Part shown: positions 27,553-36,127 of the stretch, piece by piece
Numbering within the stretch: the stretch's first letter is position 1
Layout of the letters: every line of letters begins with the position of its first letter
Assembly (NCBI GenBank): GCA_964627455.1
Contig: CAZVKC010000012.1
Span: 1-64,000, forward strand
Direction: 5' to 3'
Source: F-183 sp964627455
GTDB lineage: Bacteria; Acidobacteriota; Terriglobia; Bryobacterales; Bryobacteraceae
Length of the DNA stretch: 64,000 nucleotides
Notes under the pieces: model-generated
The model's database searches: none
What the model saw: the letters and a program-made list of their open reading frames with translations, nothing else
What the model was told of the DNA's origin: nothing
Made by a program: the position numbers and the translations under genes

Positions 27553-28755
27553 CTATATAGTAACGATCTCGTTGCGGCCGGCATCGTACTGCACGCGTTT
27601 GCCGGACCAATACGCAGCGCGCGCCATGTGGCACGGCAGCACGCCCTGCAGCGCGAGGTCCACGTCGGCGCTGGGCTTGCGTCCCGAGCGAATGGCGTCG
27701 AGGAAGTCGGACGCATGCGCGATTTCGAGGGATCCCGACGCTTTCACGGTTACGGGTTCTCCCTTGTTGGGCCGGAACACGTAGTCGGCGCGGGTGATTT
27801 CGAGAGAACCTTCCGTACCCATGAATGTGAGTCCCGGGCGATCGTCGCGCAAGGTGTGCACGCTCGATTCGAAGGTCAGGTTCCAGCCCTTCTTAAATCG
27901 CAGAATCGCGTTCACCGTATCCGGATTGACGCGGCCATCGTGCGCATGGAAGATCCCGCCGGACGCGACACAATCAACGGGCTGATCGTCCATCATCCAC
28001 ACCGCGACATCAGCCCAGTGATTGAGGATGTCCGCGAGCACGCCACCGCCGTATTCGGGAAAGTAACGCCACGAATCGTAGCGCGCGTGATTGTACTCGT
28101 AGTACGGTGTGCGGCCCAGGAACCGCAGCCAGTCGAGCCCCGCAGGTTTCGCCTGCGGCTGGATCGTGCGCGCCTGCCAGGGGAAGTTGCTCCAGTAGGT
28201 TCGCACGAACAGCACCTTGCCGAGCTTCGAATTCGGGTTGGTGAAGAACTCTTCGCGGGCCTGCTTGTAGTGCGCGCCGCTGCGCTGTTGCGTGCCGATC
28301 GTACACACCTTGCCGCTCAGTCGCGCCGCGCGCAACAGTTTCGGACCTTCATCAAACTGGTGCGTCGCGGGCTTCTCGAGGTACACGTGCTTGCCTGCTT
28401 GAAACGCGGTCGTGGCGAGATCGAGGTGCCAGTGATCGGGAGCCCCGATGAGCACGGCGTCGACTCCGCCACGCGCCAGCGCGAACTCGTGGTTCGAACA
28501 TTCGAATGGTTTGTCGCCCGATCCGGTCGCCAGCATCTGACGGCCGCGCTCACGCTGTACGTCGTAAATGTCGCAGATGACCTTAAGTTCGGCGCGGCCG
28601 GTATCGAGGAAAGCCTTCATGACTTCCCTGCCCCGGCGGCCGGATCCGATGAGCGCCATCCCAACGCGATCATTCGCGCCGAGGATCCTCGAATACGAGG
28701 CCGCGGTCATACCGCCGAGCGCGCTCTTGAGCAAAGTTCTGCGATCAGTCTTCAT
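27553..28755 (-). CDS. Tat-exported Gfo/Idh/MocA family dehydrogenase
   Basis: 400 aa. A twin-arginine leader (DRRTLLKSALGGMTAAS) precedes the NAD-binding fold (RVGMALIGSGRRGREVMKAF), the catalytic EKP element (HVYLEKPATHQF) and a C-terminal domain with FRWL-like inserts (LDWLRFLGRTPYYEYNHARY) and GGGVLADILNHWADVAVWMM. IolG-type dehydrogenases belong to this family, but the export signal and the insert place it with acidobacterial and planctomycete periplasmic members. It lies 6 bp after the TIM-barrel gene and 5 bp before the cupin gene, so operon membership is firm. Confidence 0.88.
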   Translation of the reverse strand: MKTDRRTLLKSALGGMTAASYSRILGANDRVGMALIGSGRRGREVMKAFLDTGRAELKVICDIYDVQRERGRQMLATGSGDKPFECSNHEFALARGGVDAVLIGAPDHWHLDLATTAFQAGKHVYLEKPATHQFDEGPKLLRAARLSGKVCTIGTQQRSGAHYKQAREEFFTNPNSKLGKVLFVRTYWSNFPWQARTIQPQAKPAGLDWLRFLGRTPYYEYNHARYDSWRYFPEYGGGVLADILNHWADVAVWMMDDQPVDCVASGGIFHAHDGRVNPDTVNAILRFKKGWNLTFESSVHTLRDDRPGLTFMGTEGSLEITRADYVFRPNKGEPVTVKASGSLEIAHASDFLDAIRSGRKPSADVDLALQGVLPCHMARAAYWSGKRVQYDAGRNEIVTI

Positions 28756-28761
28756 GGACGT

Positions 28762-29616
28762 CTACGCTCCAAACAGTTTTCGGATGTGCGCGCGGGCGGG
28801 CTCAACGGCCGCAGCGCCGGGTTTCTCACCGCTCTCGCGCTCTTCTTCATTGAGGACCCAGCCCTGCCATCCAGTCTTCTTCACCGCGGCAGCCAGCGGC
28901 GCGTAATCGAAGCTGCCCTGCCCCAGCGGGACCTGCGCATCACCCTTGAAGTCGCGCAGATGCAGCCCTTCGATCCGCTTGTGATTCTTCAGGAAGAACG
29001 CCGCCACGTCCGCCTTGCGGCGTAGCGCGTGTCCGCAGTCGACGAGGAATCGCACGGTGTCGGGATCGGTGTCGCGCATGAGCGCGTTCAATTCCGCCGC
29101 GCCGTTATCGAACTCCGGACCGTGGTTGTGATACAGCAACCGCGTCATCTGCAGGTCGCGGCAGAGACGTCCGGCGCGGCCCAATCCTCCAACCTTCCAA
29201 CGCAAGCGCTCAGGATCCGTGCCGACGGGCGCGCCGCTCACGATGAGCCGCTCTGCCCCAAGCTGGGAAGCCCCTTTCGCGACGCGCTCGATCAGTTCCC
29301 AGGCTGGGATGTTGGTCTTGGGATCGTAGTCGAACTGGAAGATGTGGCAGCCGAAGAAGCGCAGTCCTGTCTTGCGAATCAACTCCCGCGCTTCCTTGAG
29401 GTTTTCGAACTGCCCCTGCACATTGCGGTAGCCGGTCTCGAACCCCTCGAAGCCGAGCTTCCTGATCTCCTCGAGCACGGGAAGCAGATTGCGGAACTCC
29501 GGGACATCGATCTTCCAGGCATTGGTCTGGCAGCCGATGCGCAACTTTCCGTTCTTCGCGTTGGTCACGACTGCGCCGCCTGCCGCGAGCGCAGCGACGA
29601 ATTCACGCCGGTTCAT
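28762..29616 (-). CDS. Tat-exported sugar phosphate isomerase/epimerase-like (IolE-type TIM barrel)
   Basis: 284 aa. AAAGGA lies about 9 nt before the ATG. The twin-arginine-type leader NRREFVAALAAGGAVV is followed by the xylose-isomerase-like barrel: RIGCQTNAWKI, GFEGFETGYRNVQG, FFGCHIFQFDYDP, LYHNHGPEF, FLVDCGHALRR, GLHLRDFKGDAQVPLGQG and WQGWVLNEEERE. The His, Asp and Glu positions typical of metal-binding AP-endonuclease-2-like barrels are present. IolE and hydroxypyruvate isomerase belong here. It overlaps the small upstream gene by 14 bp. Substrate unknown. Confidence 0.85.
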   Translation of the reverse strand: MNRREFVAALAAGGAVVTNAKNGKLRIGCQTNAWKIDVPEFRNLLPVLEEIRKLGFEGFETGYRNVQGQFENLKEARELIRKTGLRFFGCHIFQFDYDPKTNIPAWELIERVAKGASQLGAERLIVSGAPVGTDPERLRWKVGGLGRAGRLCRDLQMTRLLYHNHGPEFDNGAAELNALMRDTDPDTVRFLVDCGHALRRKADVAAFFLKNHKRIEGLHLRDFKGDAQVPLGQGSFDYAPLAAAVKKTGWQGWVLNEEERESGEKPGAAAVEPARAHIRKLFGA

Positions 29617-29938
29617 TCTGCAGAATCCTTTCGTACATCATGCCATGCTGCGAAGGCGTCCCCTTCCAGCCCTCGGGCGCTTCGGGAGCATCCTCGCCGA
29701 CATAGAAGAATCGTTCTACCGTGATACAACTCAAAACTTCCTCGCAAGTTTCATCGTCCGGTTTCACGGCTAAAACATTTTCGGGATGATATGTTTGCAG
29801 CGCAAAGTTGACGTCGATGCCGCGCGAAGGGTCGGAACCGATCACCTGCACGCCTTCGAGATCCAGCACCGTGCCGCCGTCATTCACCTGCAAAACCGAG
29901 TCACAAACCGAACGAACCCAATCGCTCAGACTTTCCAT
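29603..29938 (-). CDS. Small uncharacterised protein in the catabolic operon
   Basis: 111 aa, acidic, with no signal peptide and no recognised domain. Features visible: DGGTVLDLEGVQVIGSDPSRGIDV, CEEVLSCITVERFFYVGED and a polar C-terminus. The start overlaps the aldehyde dehydrogenase 3' end by 13 bp out of frame. Its own 3' end overlaps the next gene by 14 bp. This tight packing and a frame that stays open support a real gene. Confidence 0.65.
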   Translation of the reverse strand: MESLSDWVRSVCDSVLQVNDGGTVLDLEGVQVIGSDPSRGIDVNFALQTYHPENVLAVKPDDETCEEVLSCITVERFFYVGEDAPEAPEGWKGTPSQHGMMYERILQNEPA

Positions 29939-31347
29939 ACGATGATCTTCGAGTCCGTCATCTCTTCGATCGCATAGCGTGGACCTTCGCGGCCAAGGCC
30001 GCTCTCTTTCACCCCGCCATACGGCATCGGATCGGCACGGAAGGTAGGCACGTCATTGATGATGACGCCGCCCACCTGCAGTTGACGGGCCGTGCGAAAG
30101 GCTTTTTCGAGATCGCGGGTGAAGAATCCTGCCTGCAATCCGTACGGCGAATCGTTGACGCGTGCGACCGCTTCATCGAGCGTCTTGTAGCGGTTCACCG
30201 ACACCACGGGACCAAAGATTTCCTGGCACATCGCCTTGGCCGTTTCCGGAACGTCTTCGAGCACGGTCGGCGCGATCGTCGCGTAGTTGCGAGTTCCGCC
30301 GGTGACGATGCGTCCGCCCGCGGCGACCGACTCGCGGACCCAATCGTCCACACGTTGCGCGGCCTTCTCGGAGACGAGCGACGACAGGTCCGTGGACTCC
30401 TCCAGCGGATGTCCGATCTTCAACTTTTCGACAGCCGCGCGCAAAGCATCGATGAAACGTGACGCGACGGACTCGTGGACGTAGATCCGCTGGACGGAAA
30501 TGCAGACCTGTCCACTGTGCGAGAAGCCGCCAATCACGGCGCGCGCGACGGCCAGATCGAGGTCGGCATCGGGTTCGATGATCAGCCCCGAGTTGTTGCC
30601 CAGCTCGAGCGTCAACTTCTTGAGGCCGCAGCTCGCCCGCAGCCACTTGCCCACCGGGACGCTGCCGGTGAACGTGATCATGTTGATCCCCGGGTGCGCG
30701 ACGATCGCCTCGCCAAGCGGACGGCCTTCGCCGGTGACGAGGTTGTATGCGCCCTTGGGAGCGCCCGCCTCAATCAACCCCTCGGCGATCTTCATCGCGG
30801 ACAGCGGCGTTTGTTCGGCAGGCTTGTGTACGACCGCGTTCCCCGACGCGAGCGCGGGACCCACTTTATGCAGCGCCAGATTGAACGGCACATTGAACGG
30901 CGTGATCGCCGCAATGACGCCAACAGGTTCGCGAACGGTCATCGCCATGCGGCCTTTCGCAACCGGCGCGCCGTCGATCGGGATCACTTCCCCATGCAGG
31001 TTCCGCGCTTCGATCGCCGAAGTCAGCAGCGTCTGCAGGCCACGGTCCGCCTCGACGCGCGCTTCTTTGATCGGCTTGCCCGTTTCCATGCAAATGAGCC
31101 GCCCGATCTCCGCGACGTCGCGAGACAGGATCGCATGCAGGCGAAACAGGAGGTCCGAACGCTCGGCGTTGCTCATCGCGGCCATAGCGCGCTGCCCTTC
31201 GCGCGCGGCGGTGACGGCGCGATCGATGATGGCAGCCGGCGCCTCCTGAACCTTCGCGACGGGCGAGCCATCATACGGCAGCGGAATCGTGCGTTCCGCT
31301 CCGGTCTGGACGGCTTCGCCACCGATGTACAACGGATGAGTTTGCAT
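29926..31347 (-). CDS. Aldehyde dehydrogenase (NAD(P)+)
   Basis: 473 aa from the ATG at 31347, 2 bp after the racemase stop; upstream in-frame codons belong to the racemase gene's other frame. Active-site Asn152 (ITPFNVPFN), Glu248 (LTLELGNN), Cys282 (HSGQVCISV) and the C-terminal EIFGPVVSV, MPYGGVKESGLGREG and YAIEEMTDSKII are present. It is close to lactaldehyde/non-phosphorylating glyceraldehyde-3-phosphate dehydrogenase types. It would oxidise a small sugar-derived aldehyde to an acid. It sits between the LarA-like racemase and the small operon protein. Confidence 0.92.
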   Translation of the reverse strand: MQTHPLYIGGEAVQTGAERTIPLPYDGSPVAKVQEAPAAIIDRAVTAAREGQRAMAAMSNAERSDLLFRLHAILSRDVAEIGRLICMETGKPIKEARVEADRGLQTLLTSAIEARNLHGEVIPIDGAPVAKGRMAMTVREPVGVIAAITPFNVPFNLALHKVGPALASGNAVVHKPAEQTPLSAMKIAEGLIEAGAPKGAYNLVTGEGRPLGEAIVAHPGINMITFTGSVPVGKWLRASCGLKKLTLELGNNSGLIIEPDADLDLAVARAVIGGFSHSGQVCISVQRIYVHESVASRFIDALRAAVEKLKIGHPLEESTDLSSLVSEKAAQRVDDWVRESVAAGGRIVTGGTRNYATIAPTVLEDVPETAKAMCQEIFGPVVSVNRYKTLDEAVARVNDSPYGLQAGFFTRDLEKAFRTARQLQVGGVIINDVPTFRADPMPYGGVKESGLGREGPRYAIEEMTDSKIIVWKV

Positions 31348-31349
31348 AC

Positions 31350-32615
31350 TTAAGAAGTCCTCTCGCGACGACGAAGAACAGGAAGGGTGTGTCCCGCATG
31401 CGGCATCACGCCGATGCGTTCGGCGCGCGACACGAGTTCGCGCAGGCGCGCGCTGTGATCCGCGGGCGCAACGTGACGGTAGTGACAGCGCGAAACAAAA
31501 GCAGGATCCAACGTGGACACCAGATTCACATCGTATAACCGGCCGAGCCGCACAATCCAATACGCCTTGTGTCCGCCAACCTCGAAGTGCTGTTCCAGTG
31601 CGCGCTGCATTTCGTATTCATCGGCGTACTGATTGACGAAGTCCGCGAACCGCTGATGGCCCGCGCCATTCGGACATTCGGCATAAAACAAGATCGACCC
31701 GCCTTGTTTCAACGCCGCGCAGGCGTTTTCGAGGCCCTTGTGCGCCTGGCGCAGGTCAATATCCAAAGGGTATCCGCCTGCGGAGGCGAGGATCAGGTCG
31801 TACGGCTCGTCGATCTCCGAGGCCAGCGCGGCATCCACGGCGCGGCAGCCTTCGCGATGCGCGAGGTCGTAATGACCGGCCGCCACATGGAGCAACCCGC
31901 CTTCGGGACTCAACACCACATTGACGATGAAGTCAGGGGCCGCCATCCGGCACGCTTCGAGCAGGTCCTCATGTGCGGGATTGCCATCCAGAACGCCCGA
32001 CCGGCAATTCGGATCGAAGATCATCCCGTGGTTGAACGTTGTCGTCTTCGCGCCCGCGACGCCCGGCACGAGGCTCTTGCGGCCGCCGCTGTAGCCCGCG
32101 ATCAGGTGATAGATGATCTCGCCAGTGAGGATGATGCGGTCCGCGTCCCACACCTCGCGATTGATCTGCACGGTATTGCCGAACGACGTCGTGCCAAGCG
32201 TCACCAGATTCGCTTCGTCGTAACAGTCGTGGTCGAAATTGCGGATCCGCCGGTGCAGTTCCTCGCCGATGATTTCGATGCGTTCGGCTTCCGTCTGCGG
32301 CCGGTGGATCCCCAGCGCAAACACGATGAAGATGTCGGAGTCCGGGATGCCCGCCTCGTTGAGTACACGCACCACGGGCGGCAGGAACAGATCCGTGCGC
32401 GTCAAGCGGGTGATGTCGTTCACCACGATCGCCACACGCTCACCCGGCTTCACGATCTCCCGCAGCGGCTTCGTACCCACCGGATTCGCCAGCGCCGCAT
32501 CAATCGCAGCCCTCTCGTCGAGAATCGGCGCGGATCCGCGGTGGGTAATCCGGTCCGCGCGCACCGGGATATCCGCGAGATCGAGAAACCCGCGCCCAAA
32601 CGGCATCTGCATCAT
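31350..32615 (-). CDS. larA: LarA-type nickel-dependent racemase/epimerase family protein
   Basis: 421 aa. The residues that hold the nickel-pincer nucleotide in Lactobacillus plantarum LarA (His108, His174, Lys184, His200) have counterparts at His104 (ALGIHRPQT), His170 and Lys180 (YHLIAGYSGGRKSLVPG) and His196 (TTFNHG), a constant four-residue offset. GGYPLDIDLRQAHKGLENA is the C-terminal signature. The family racemises lactate or epimerises other 2-hydroxyacids, so the substrate may be a sugar acid here. LarB, LarC and LarE, needed for the cofactor, are not in the window. The ATG at 32615 overlaps the ptuB stop as ATGA. Confidence 0.85.
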   Translation of the reverse strand: MMQMPFGRGFLDLADIPVRADRITHRGSAPILDERAAIDAALANPVGTKPLREIVKPGERVAIVVNDITRLTRTDLFLPPVVRVLNEAGIPDSDIFIVFALGIHRPQTEAERIEIIGEELHRRIRNFDHDCYDEANLVTLGTTSFGNTVQINREVWDADRIILTGEIIYHLIAGYSGGRKSLVPGVAGAKTTTFNHGMIFDPNCRSGVLDGNPAHEDLLEACRMAAPDFIVNVVLSPEGGLLHVAAGHYDLAHREGCRAVDAALASEIDEPYDLILASAGGYPLDIDLRQAHKGLENACAALKQGGSILFYAECPNGAGHQRFADFVNQYADEYEMQRALEQHFEVGGHKAYWIVRLGRLYDVNLVSTLDPAFVSRCHYRHVAPADHSARLRELVSRAERIGVMPHAGHTLPVLRRRERTS

Positions 32616-33457
32616 CTGAACTTGCCTTTCAGGTACGCGACACAGGCGTCCTTTTGTTTGCGTGCTTCGTCAGGATCGCGTTCGTACAGGTCCACGAACG
32701 CACGCACGCAGCCCGCATGGGGAAACCGGTCGCTCTTCGCGATCGCGATCATCGCCTCGGCGTCTTTCTTCGCTTCCGCATCGCCGTGGACGGCGTCGCG
32801 CAGGAACATGTACACACTCACCAGCGCCGTCGCGCGGGCCTCGATGAGGTCCTCGCTGACGTCGAGGTCGAAGAAGCGGATCACCAGTTCCGCGCGCTTG
32901 CGAACGGCCGCCGTCTTTGGCTTCGGCACGACGCCCAGGAACGTCACCAGTTCCTGCGGATCCTCGGACGCGGCGCCGAGCGGAAACGGCAGGTACGCGC
33001 CTTCCTGTTCCAGCCGCGCCGCCGCATCAGCGGTCAATTGCCGCGGCGGACGCGCAATCGGGAAGTAATCTTTCTTGTACGTCGAGTTGCAGCGCTTGCA
33101 GGACGCCATGTAATTGCGCCAGTCGAGCGCCAGCAGATAATACCCGGTATCCGCAGCCGGGCCCGTGTCGAACGTGTACGCCCACTTGCGCACACGCCCC
33201 TTGGGCCGGTAATGCTCGACGTCCCACTCGACCTTCTTGTCGGACGCATCGCCGATCTTGCGCTCGCAGTAGATGCACTTGCCCTGCTGCGCGGACATGA
33301 ACGCCTGCTTGATCGCGGACCAGTTCACGCGCCCTTCGACATATTGCCGGGCTTTGCGGCTCTCACGAGTCTGCTCCGCGGCGTTCTCGATCCAATCCGG
33401 GGACTCCTCACGGATCAGGCGTTCGAGATCCGCCGCCGGCACGGCGTAGCGAATCAC
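32612..33457 (-). CDS. ptuB: Septu-like PtuB HNH endonuclease
   Basis: 281 aa. Two Cys pairs (C61-I-Y-C64 and C120-K-R-C123) frame the HNH core EHYRPKG (His82) and the helix YYLLALDWRNYMASCKRCN. This is the layout of the TIGR02646/PtuB family. In Septu defence PtuB is the DNA-cutting or nicking effector controlled by PtuA. The N-terminus (ESRKARQYVEGRVNWSAIKQAF) is also family-like. The start overlaps the ptuA stop by 4 bp (ATGA), so the two are translationally coupled. The stop overlaps the racemase start in the same way. Confidence 0.82.
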   Translation of the reverse strand: MIRYAVPAADLERLIREESPDWIENAAEQTRESRKARQYVEGRVNWSAIKQAFMSAQQGKCIYCERKIGDASDKKVEWDVEHYRPKGRVRKWAYTFDTGPAADTGYYLLALDWRNYMASCKRCNSTYKKDYFPIARPPRQLTADAAARLEQEGAYLPFPLGAASEDPQELVTFLGVVPKPKTAAVRKRAELVIRFFDLDVSEDLIEARATALVSVYMFLRDAVHGDAEAKKDAEAMIAIAKSDRFPHAGCVRAFVDLYERDPDEARKQKDACVAYLKGKFR

Positions 33458-34704
33458 GGCTTCGGCGCCCTCCGCTTTCGAGGGCCACCGGAAGGCTCGT
33501 TATCGTCCAATGGCAAGCCCGCCATCTTCAACAGAATCTGCCGGGCCGCCGTCGCATCGCCTGACGCCGACTTCTTCGACAACTCGCGAAGCTCATCGAC
33601 GAACCCCGCCGGCCGCGTCGTACTGAGATTGAAATACGAACTCAGCAGCGCCTGTTCAGAATCAAGCCCGTAGATTCGCTCGTTGTACTGCCGGATTCCG
33701 CCGCCATCCATCACGAAGATGTTTTCCGGATGCAGCGAACTCGCCACCAGCGGACTATGCGTCGTGAACACGAACTGCAGATTCGGCAGTGCCGCTGCAA
33801 TCGTCGAGATGACCGACCGCTGCCAGGACGGATGCAAATGCAGGTCCACCTCGTCCACCAGCACGAGTCCACGGCTTTCCACGAGCTTTGCGCCGGACGG
33901 ACATCCGGTCAGCACGTGATAGAGCAGGTCCGAGATCCAGCCGATGTAGGCGCGGTAGCCGTCCGACAGCGCGCCGAACGGAGCCTCGATACCGTCGATG
34001 CTGAACAGATAATCGCCCCGTTCCTTCGACCGCACGGCCGGCTTGTAACGCTTGCCGGTGAACTCCGCGCCCGCCGGCAGCAGCTTCGCAATGAGATGGA
34101 TGACCTGTTTGAAGCGGCCAGGGTTTTCCTTCTCGAGCGGCGGCAGCCACGAAGTCAGCGGCGTCAATCCGAGATGAGACTCGAACAAGCTCGCAACCCG
34201 CAAATAACGGAGTCCGCGGCGTTTCAACTGATCACCCGGGCTGTAGCTCGAGGACTCTTCCACGCGCCGCGTGGCCCCATACCCGACCACGAAGAACGCC
34301 GGCGTCTCGGTCTCGAACATTTGCGCAAACAGCGGCCCGTGCGGAACCGCGGCCTGCAGGACTTCCTGCTGTCCAACGCGCTGGATGAACAGTTCGGTCG
34401 CCACCTCCCGCTCGGACTTCCGCGCGATGCTCTTTGCGTCCTGATGATGCAGCACCAACTGCGCGGCCACACGCGCGGAATTCGCGCCCAGGCGCACCAG
34501 ATGATATGGCAGGAACCCGGAACTCTGGCTGATCGACGGAGCCAGCGACGCAAGAGCCAGCGCTTTGAGCGCCGTCGTCTTTCCCGCCGCGTTATTGCCC
34601 AGCAGCAGGTTGACGTTGCCGGCCGGCAGTCCGGGATACTGCAGTTTCGCCGAAGTCTTCGCGAAACAGCGGAGGTTCTCGATTTCGAGAGATTTCACGT
34701 ACAT
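33454..34704 (-). CDS. ptuA: Septu-like PtuA AAA-type ATPase
   Basis: 416 aa. SMC/RecF-like N-terminus MYVKSLEIENLRCF with Walker A GNNAAGKTT (36-44). Signature-like ALSDGYRAYIG (from 245), Walker B GLVLVDEVDLHLHP (from 279) and the switch His316 (FVFTTHSPLV) follow, all typical of PtuA and related OLD-like ATPases. The C-terminal 90 residues (YGLDSEQALLSSYF...) are helical and end in a basic tail (RKRRAPKP). PtuA is the ATP-binding sensor of the Septu two-gene anti-phage system. No reverse transcriptase or ncRNA typical of PtuAB-bearing retrons is visible upstream. The only upstream space is 73 bp. Confidence 0.82.
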   Translation of the reverse strand: MYVKSLEIENLRCFAKTSAKLQYPGLPAGNVNLLLGNNAAGKTTALKALALASLAPSISQSSGFLPYHLVRLGANSARVAAQLVLHHQDAKSIARKSEREVATELFIQRVGQQEVLQAAVPHGPLFAQMFETETPAFFVVGYGATRRVEESSSYSPGDQLKRRGLRYLRVASLFESHLGLTPLTSWLPPLEKENPGRFKQVIHLIAKLLPAGAEFTGKRYKPAVRSKERGDYLFSIDGIEAPFGALSDGYRAYIGWISDLLYHVLTGCPSGAKLVESRGLVLVDEVDLHLHPSWQRSVISTIAAALPNLQFVFTTHSPLVASSLHPENIFVMDGGGIRQYNERIYGLDSEQALLSSYFNLSTTRPAGFVDELRELSKKSASGDATAARQILLKMAGLPLDDNEPSGGPRKRRAPKP

Positions 34705-34777
34705 GATGCGTCGTCGCTGCCCGCGAGGCTCAGTTTCTAGTATTGCGTACCAGCGAAGACAACAGAACCGAGGGATG

Positions 34778-35632
34778 TCAGAAGCAAAGGGAACTCATGG
34801 TTTCCCATTCCGCCTGGAATTGTGCCGCAAACGCCTCGGTGTCGAAGGAGTGTCCGTTGAATAAGGGCAGCACCGGATCACCGGAAGGGGAGAGGTTGAT
34901 CACGCTGACCCCCAGCGAGTTGACGAACGTGTTGGACGCCTGGATCAGGCGGCTGAGAGGTACGACGCGCGCACTCTCCAGCGCGGGCGAATGGTGGCGG
35001 CGTATGGCCTCGCAGGCGGCTTCCGGAAGATTCCAGCGTGCCGCCGCGAGAGCAGAGAGTTCCGAATGATCGAGCCCCAGAAGTTCGCGTTCCTTCTCGA
35101 TGGCGTCGCCCCCGTGCACCGCAAAGTTATCGATCCTGAGCCAGTGGTCGGGGAACGCAACCGCGATGAGAAGCTTGCCTAAATCGTGCAACAACCCGGC
35201 AAGGAACGCGTGCTCGGATTCCTCCACGGGCAGGAAGTCCGCCAGAATCTCAGCGGCCATCCCGACAGCGGTCGAATGCAAGTGAAACCGCGTCGGAGAC
35301 CAGACCGCAGGAGGCCGGCCGAAACGGAAGACCTTCGAGAATGCCTGTGCGAGGGCGAACCGCTTCAGCTTGCCGAAACCAAGCCGCGAAATCGCGTCCA
35401 TGGTCGATGAGGTCGTGGCGTATCGCGCATAGGCCGCCGAGTTCGCAACAGAAAGCAAAGTTCCGGCCAGGGCAGGATCCTTGTTGATCAGACGCTCCAG
35501 GCGCAGGACATCCGGCATCGAGTGCGCAAGGGTGCCGATCAACTGGCCAATGGTCGGTGAAAGCGCAGGCAGCTTGTCCATGGCCTTCAGGACCGAATCC
35601 CGGGTTTGCGTTGCGGTAACCTGCGAAGTCAT
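34778..35632 (-). CDS. HDOD domain protein
   Basis: 284 aa. The HDOD domain spans about 15-215: MDKLPALSPTIGQLIGTL, LINKDPALAGTLLSVANSAAY, AISRLGFGKLKRFALAQAF, HAFLAGLLHDLGKLLIAVAF (the HD-like dyad), LLGLDHSELSALAAARWNLPE and AIRRHHSP. HDOD proteins are signalling or regulatory outputs, usually without proven phosphohydrolase activity. The start overlaps the stop of the upstream membrane protein by 4 bp (ATGA), so it belongs to the 36931-34778 transcription unit. Confidence 0.88.
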   Translation of the reverse strand: MTSQVTATQTRDSVLKAMDKLPALSPTIGQLIGTLAHSMPDVLRLERLINKDPALAGTLLSVANSAAYARYATTSSTMDAISRLGFGKLKRFALAQAFSKVFRFGRPPAVWSPTRFHLHSTAVGMAAEILADFLPVEESEHAFLAGLLHDLGKLLIAVAFPDHWLRIDNFAVHGGDAIEKERELLGLDHSELSALAAARWNLPEAACEAIRRHHSPALESARVVPLSRLIQASNTFVNSLGVSVINLSPSGDPVLPLFNGHSFDTEAFAAQFQAEWETMSSLCF

Positions 35633-36126
35633 CGTACACGATACTTATCGCCGCCACCGGGCCGTTCATGAACTGACTCGGGTTCGAGTTCGACCCGGAC
35701 CTGCTCTTCGCCCTTTGGCATCCAGAGATACCAATCCTTGCCGGTCCGGAGGCTGGACGGCCGGTAGCCCAGCGCCGATACCAGGATCCGGTGGGGTTCG
35801 GCAAAGGTAAGGAGTTCGAAACGCCCGAGGTGATCCGCAGAAGTCCGGAATCGGGGCGGCCTCCCCGAGGGATCGTCTTCGAGGTCCGCCCAGGCGACCG
35901 GTTTGCCGGTTATCTTGTCGATGACTTCGCCGCGGACCTTGTAGGTCGCCTTGGCCGTCTCCTGCATCCGCGCCGTGCTGTATTGGAGCGCGCGACTGGA
36001 CCACCAGAGCGCAAACGCCATCGCCGAAATCAGCACCACGAACACCAGCGCCCAGCGCACCGCGTACTTCCGCAGGTGAATCGGGTCGTCAGCAGGGTGC
36101 TGTGGAGTCTGCTCGGGCGCCGTCAT
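35629..36126 (-). CDS. Single-pass membrane protein with carboxypeptidase-regulatory-like domain
   Basis: 165 aa. One TM helix (WALVFVVLISAMAFALWW, about 25-42) is followed by a periplasmic segment. That segment contains a carboxypeptidase-regulatory-like/transthyretin-type beta sandwich (KVRGEVIDKITGKPVAWADLED, FRTSADHLGRFELLTF, ILVSALGYRPSSL). The C-terminus is charged. Such domains are structural or binding modules. It lies 1 bp after the upstream gene's stop and overlaps the HDOD gene. The function is unknown. Confidence 0.75.
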   Translation of the reverse strand: MTAPEQTPQHPADDPIHLRKYAVRWALVFVVLISAMAFALWWSSRALQYSTARMQETAKATYKVRGEVIDKITGKPVAWADLEDDPSGRPPRFRTSADHLGRFELLTFAEPHRILVSALGYRPSSLRTGKDWYLWMPKGEEQVRVELEPESVHERPGGGDKYRVR

Positions 36127-36127
36127 C

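Noticed and set aside
27549..27560. TATATAG as a promoter for the IolB-like cupin gene
   Set aside because: It is formed by the last codons and stop of the upstream dehydrogenase gene, and the genes are packed as an operon.
31349..31560. A 71-residue N-terminal extension of the aldehyde dehydrogenase
   Set aside because: The extra residues overlap the LarA-type coding region, are Arg/Ser/Cys-rich, and the ALDH fold begins at MQTHPLYIGG.
34705..34777. Retron ncRNA or reverse transcriptase upstream of ptuAB
   Set aside because: Only 73 bp separate ptuA from the HDOD gene and no RT motifs occur nearby.
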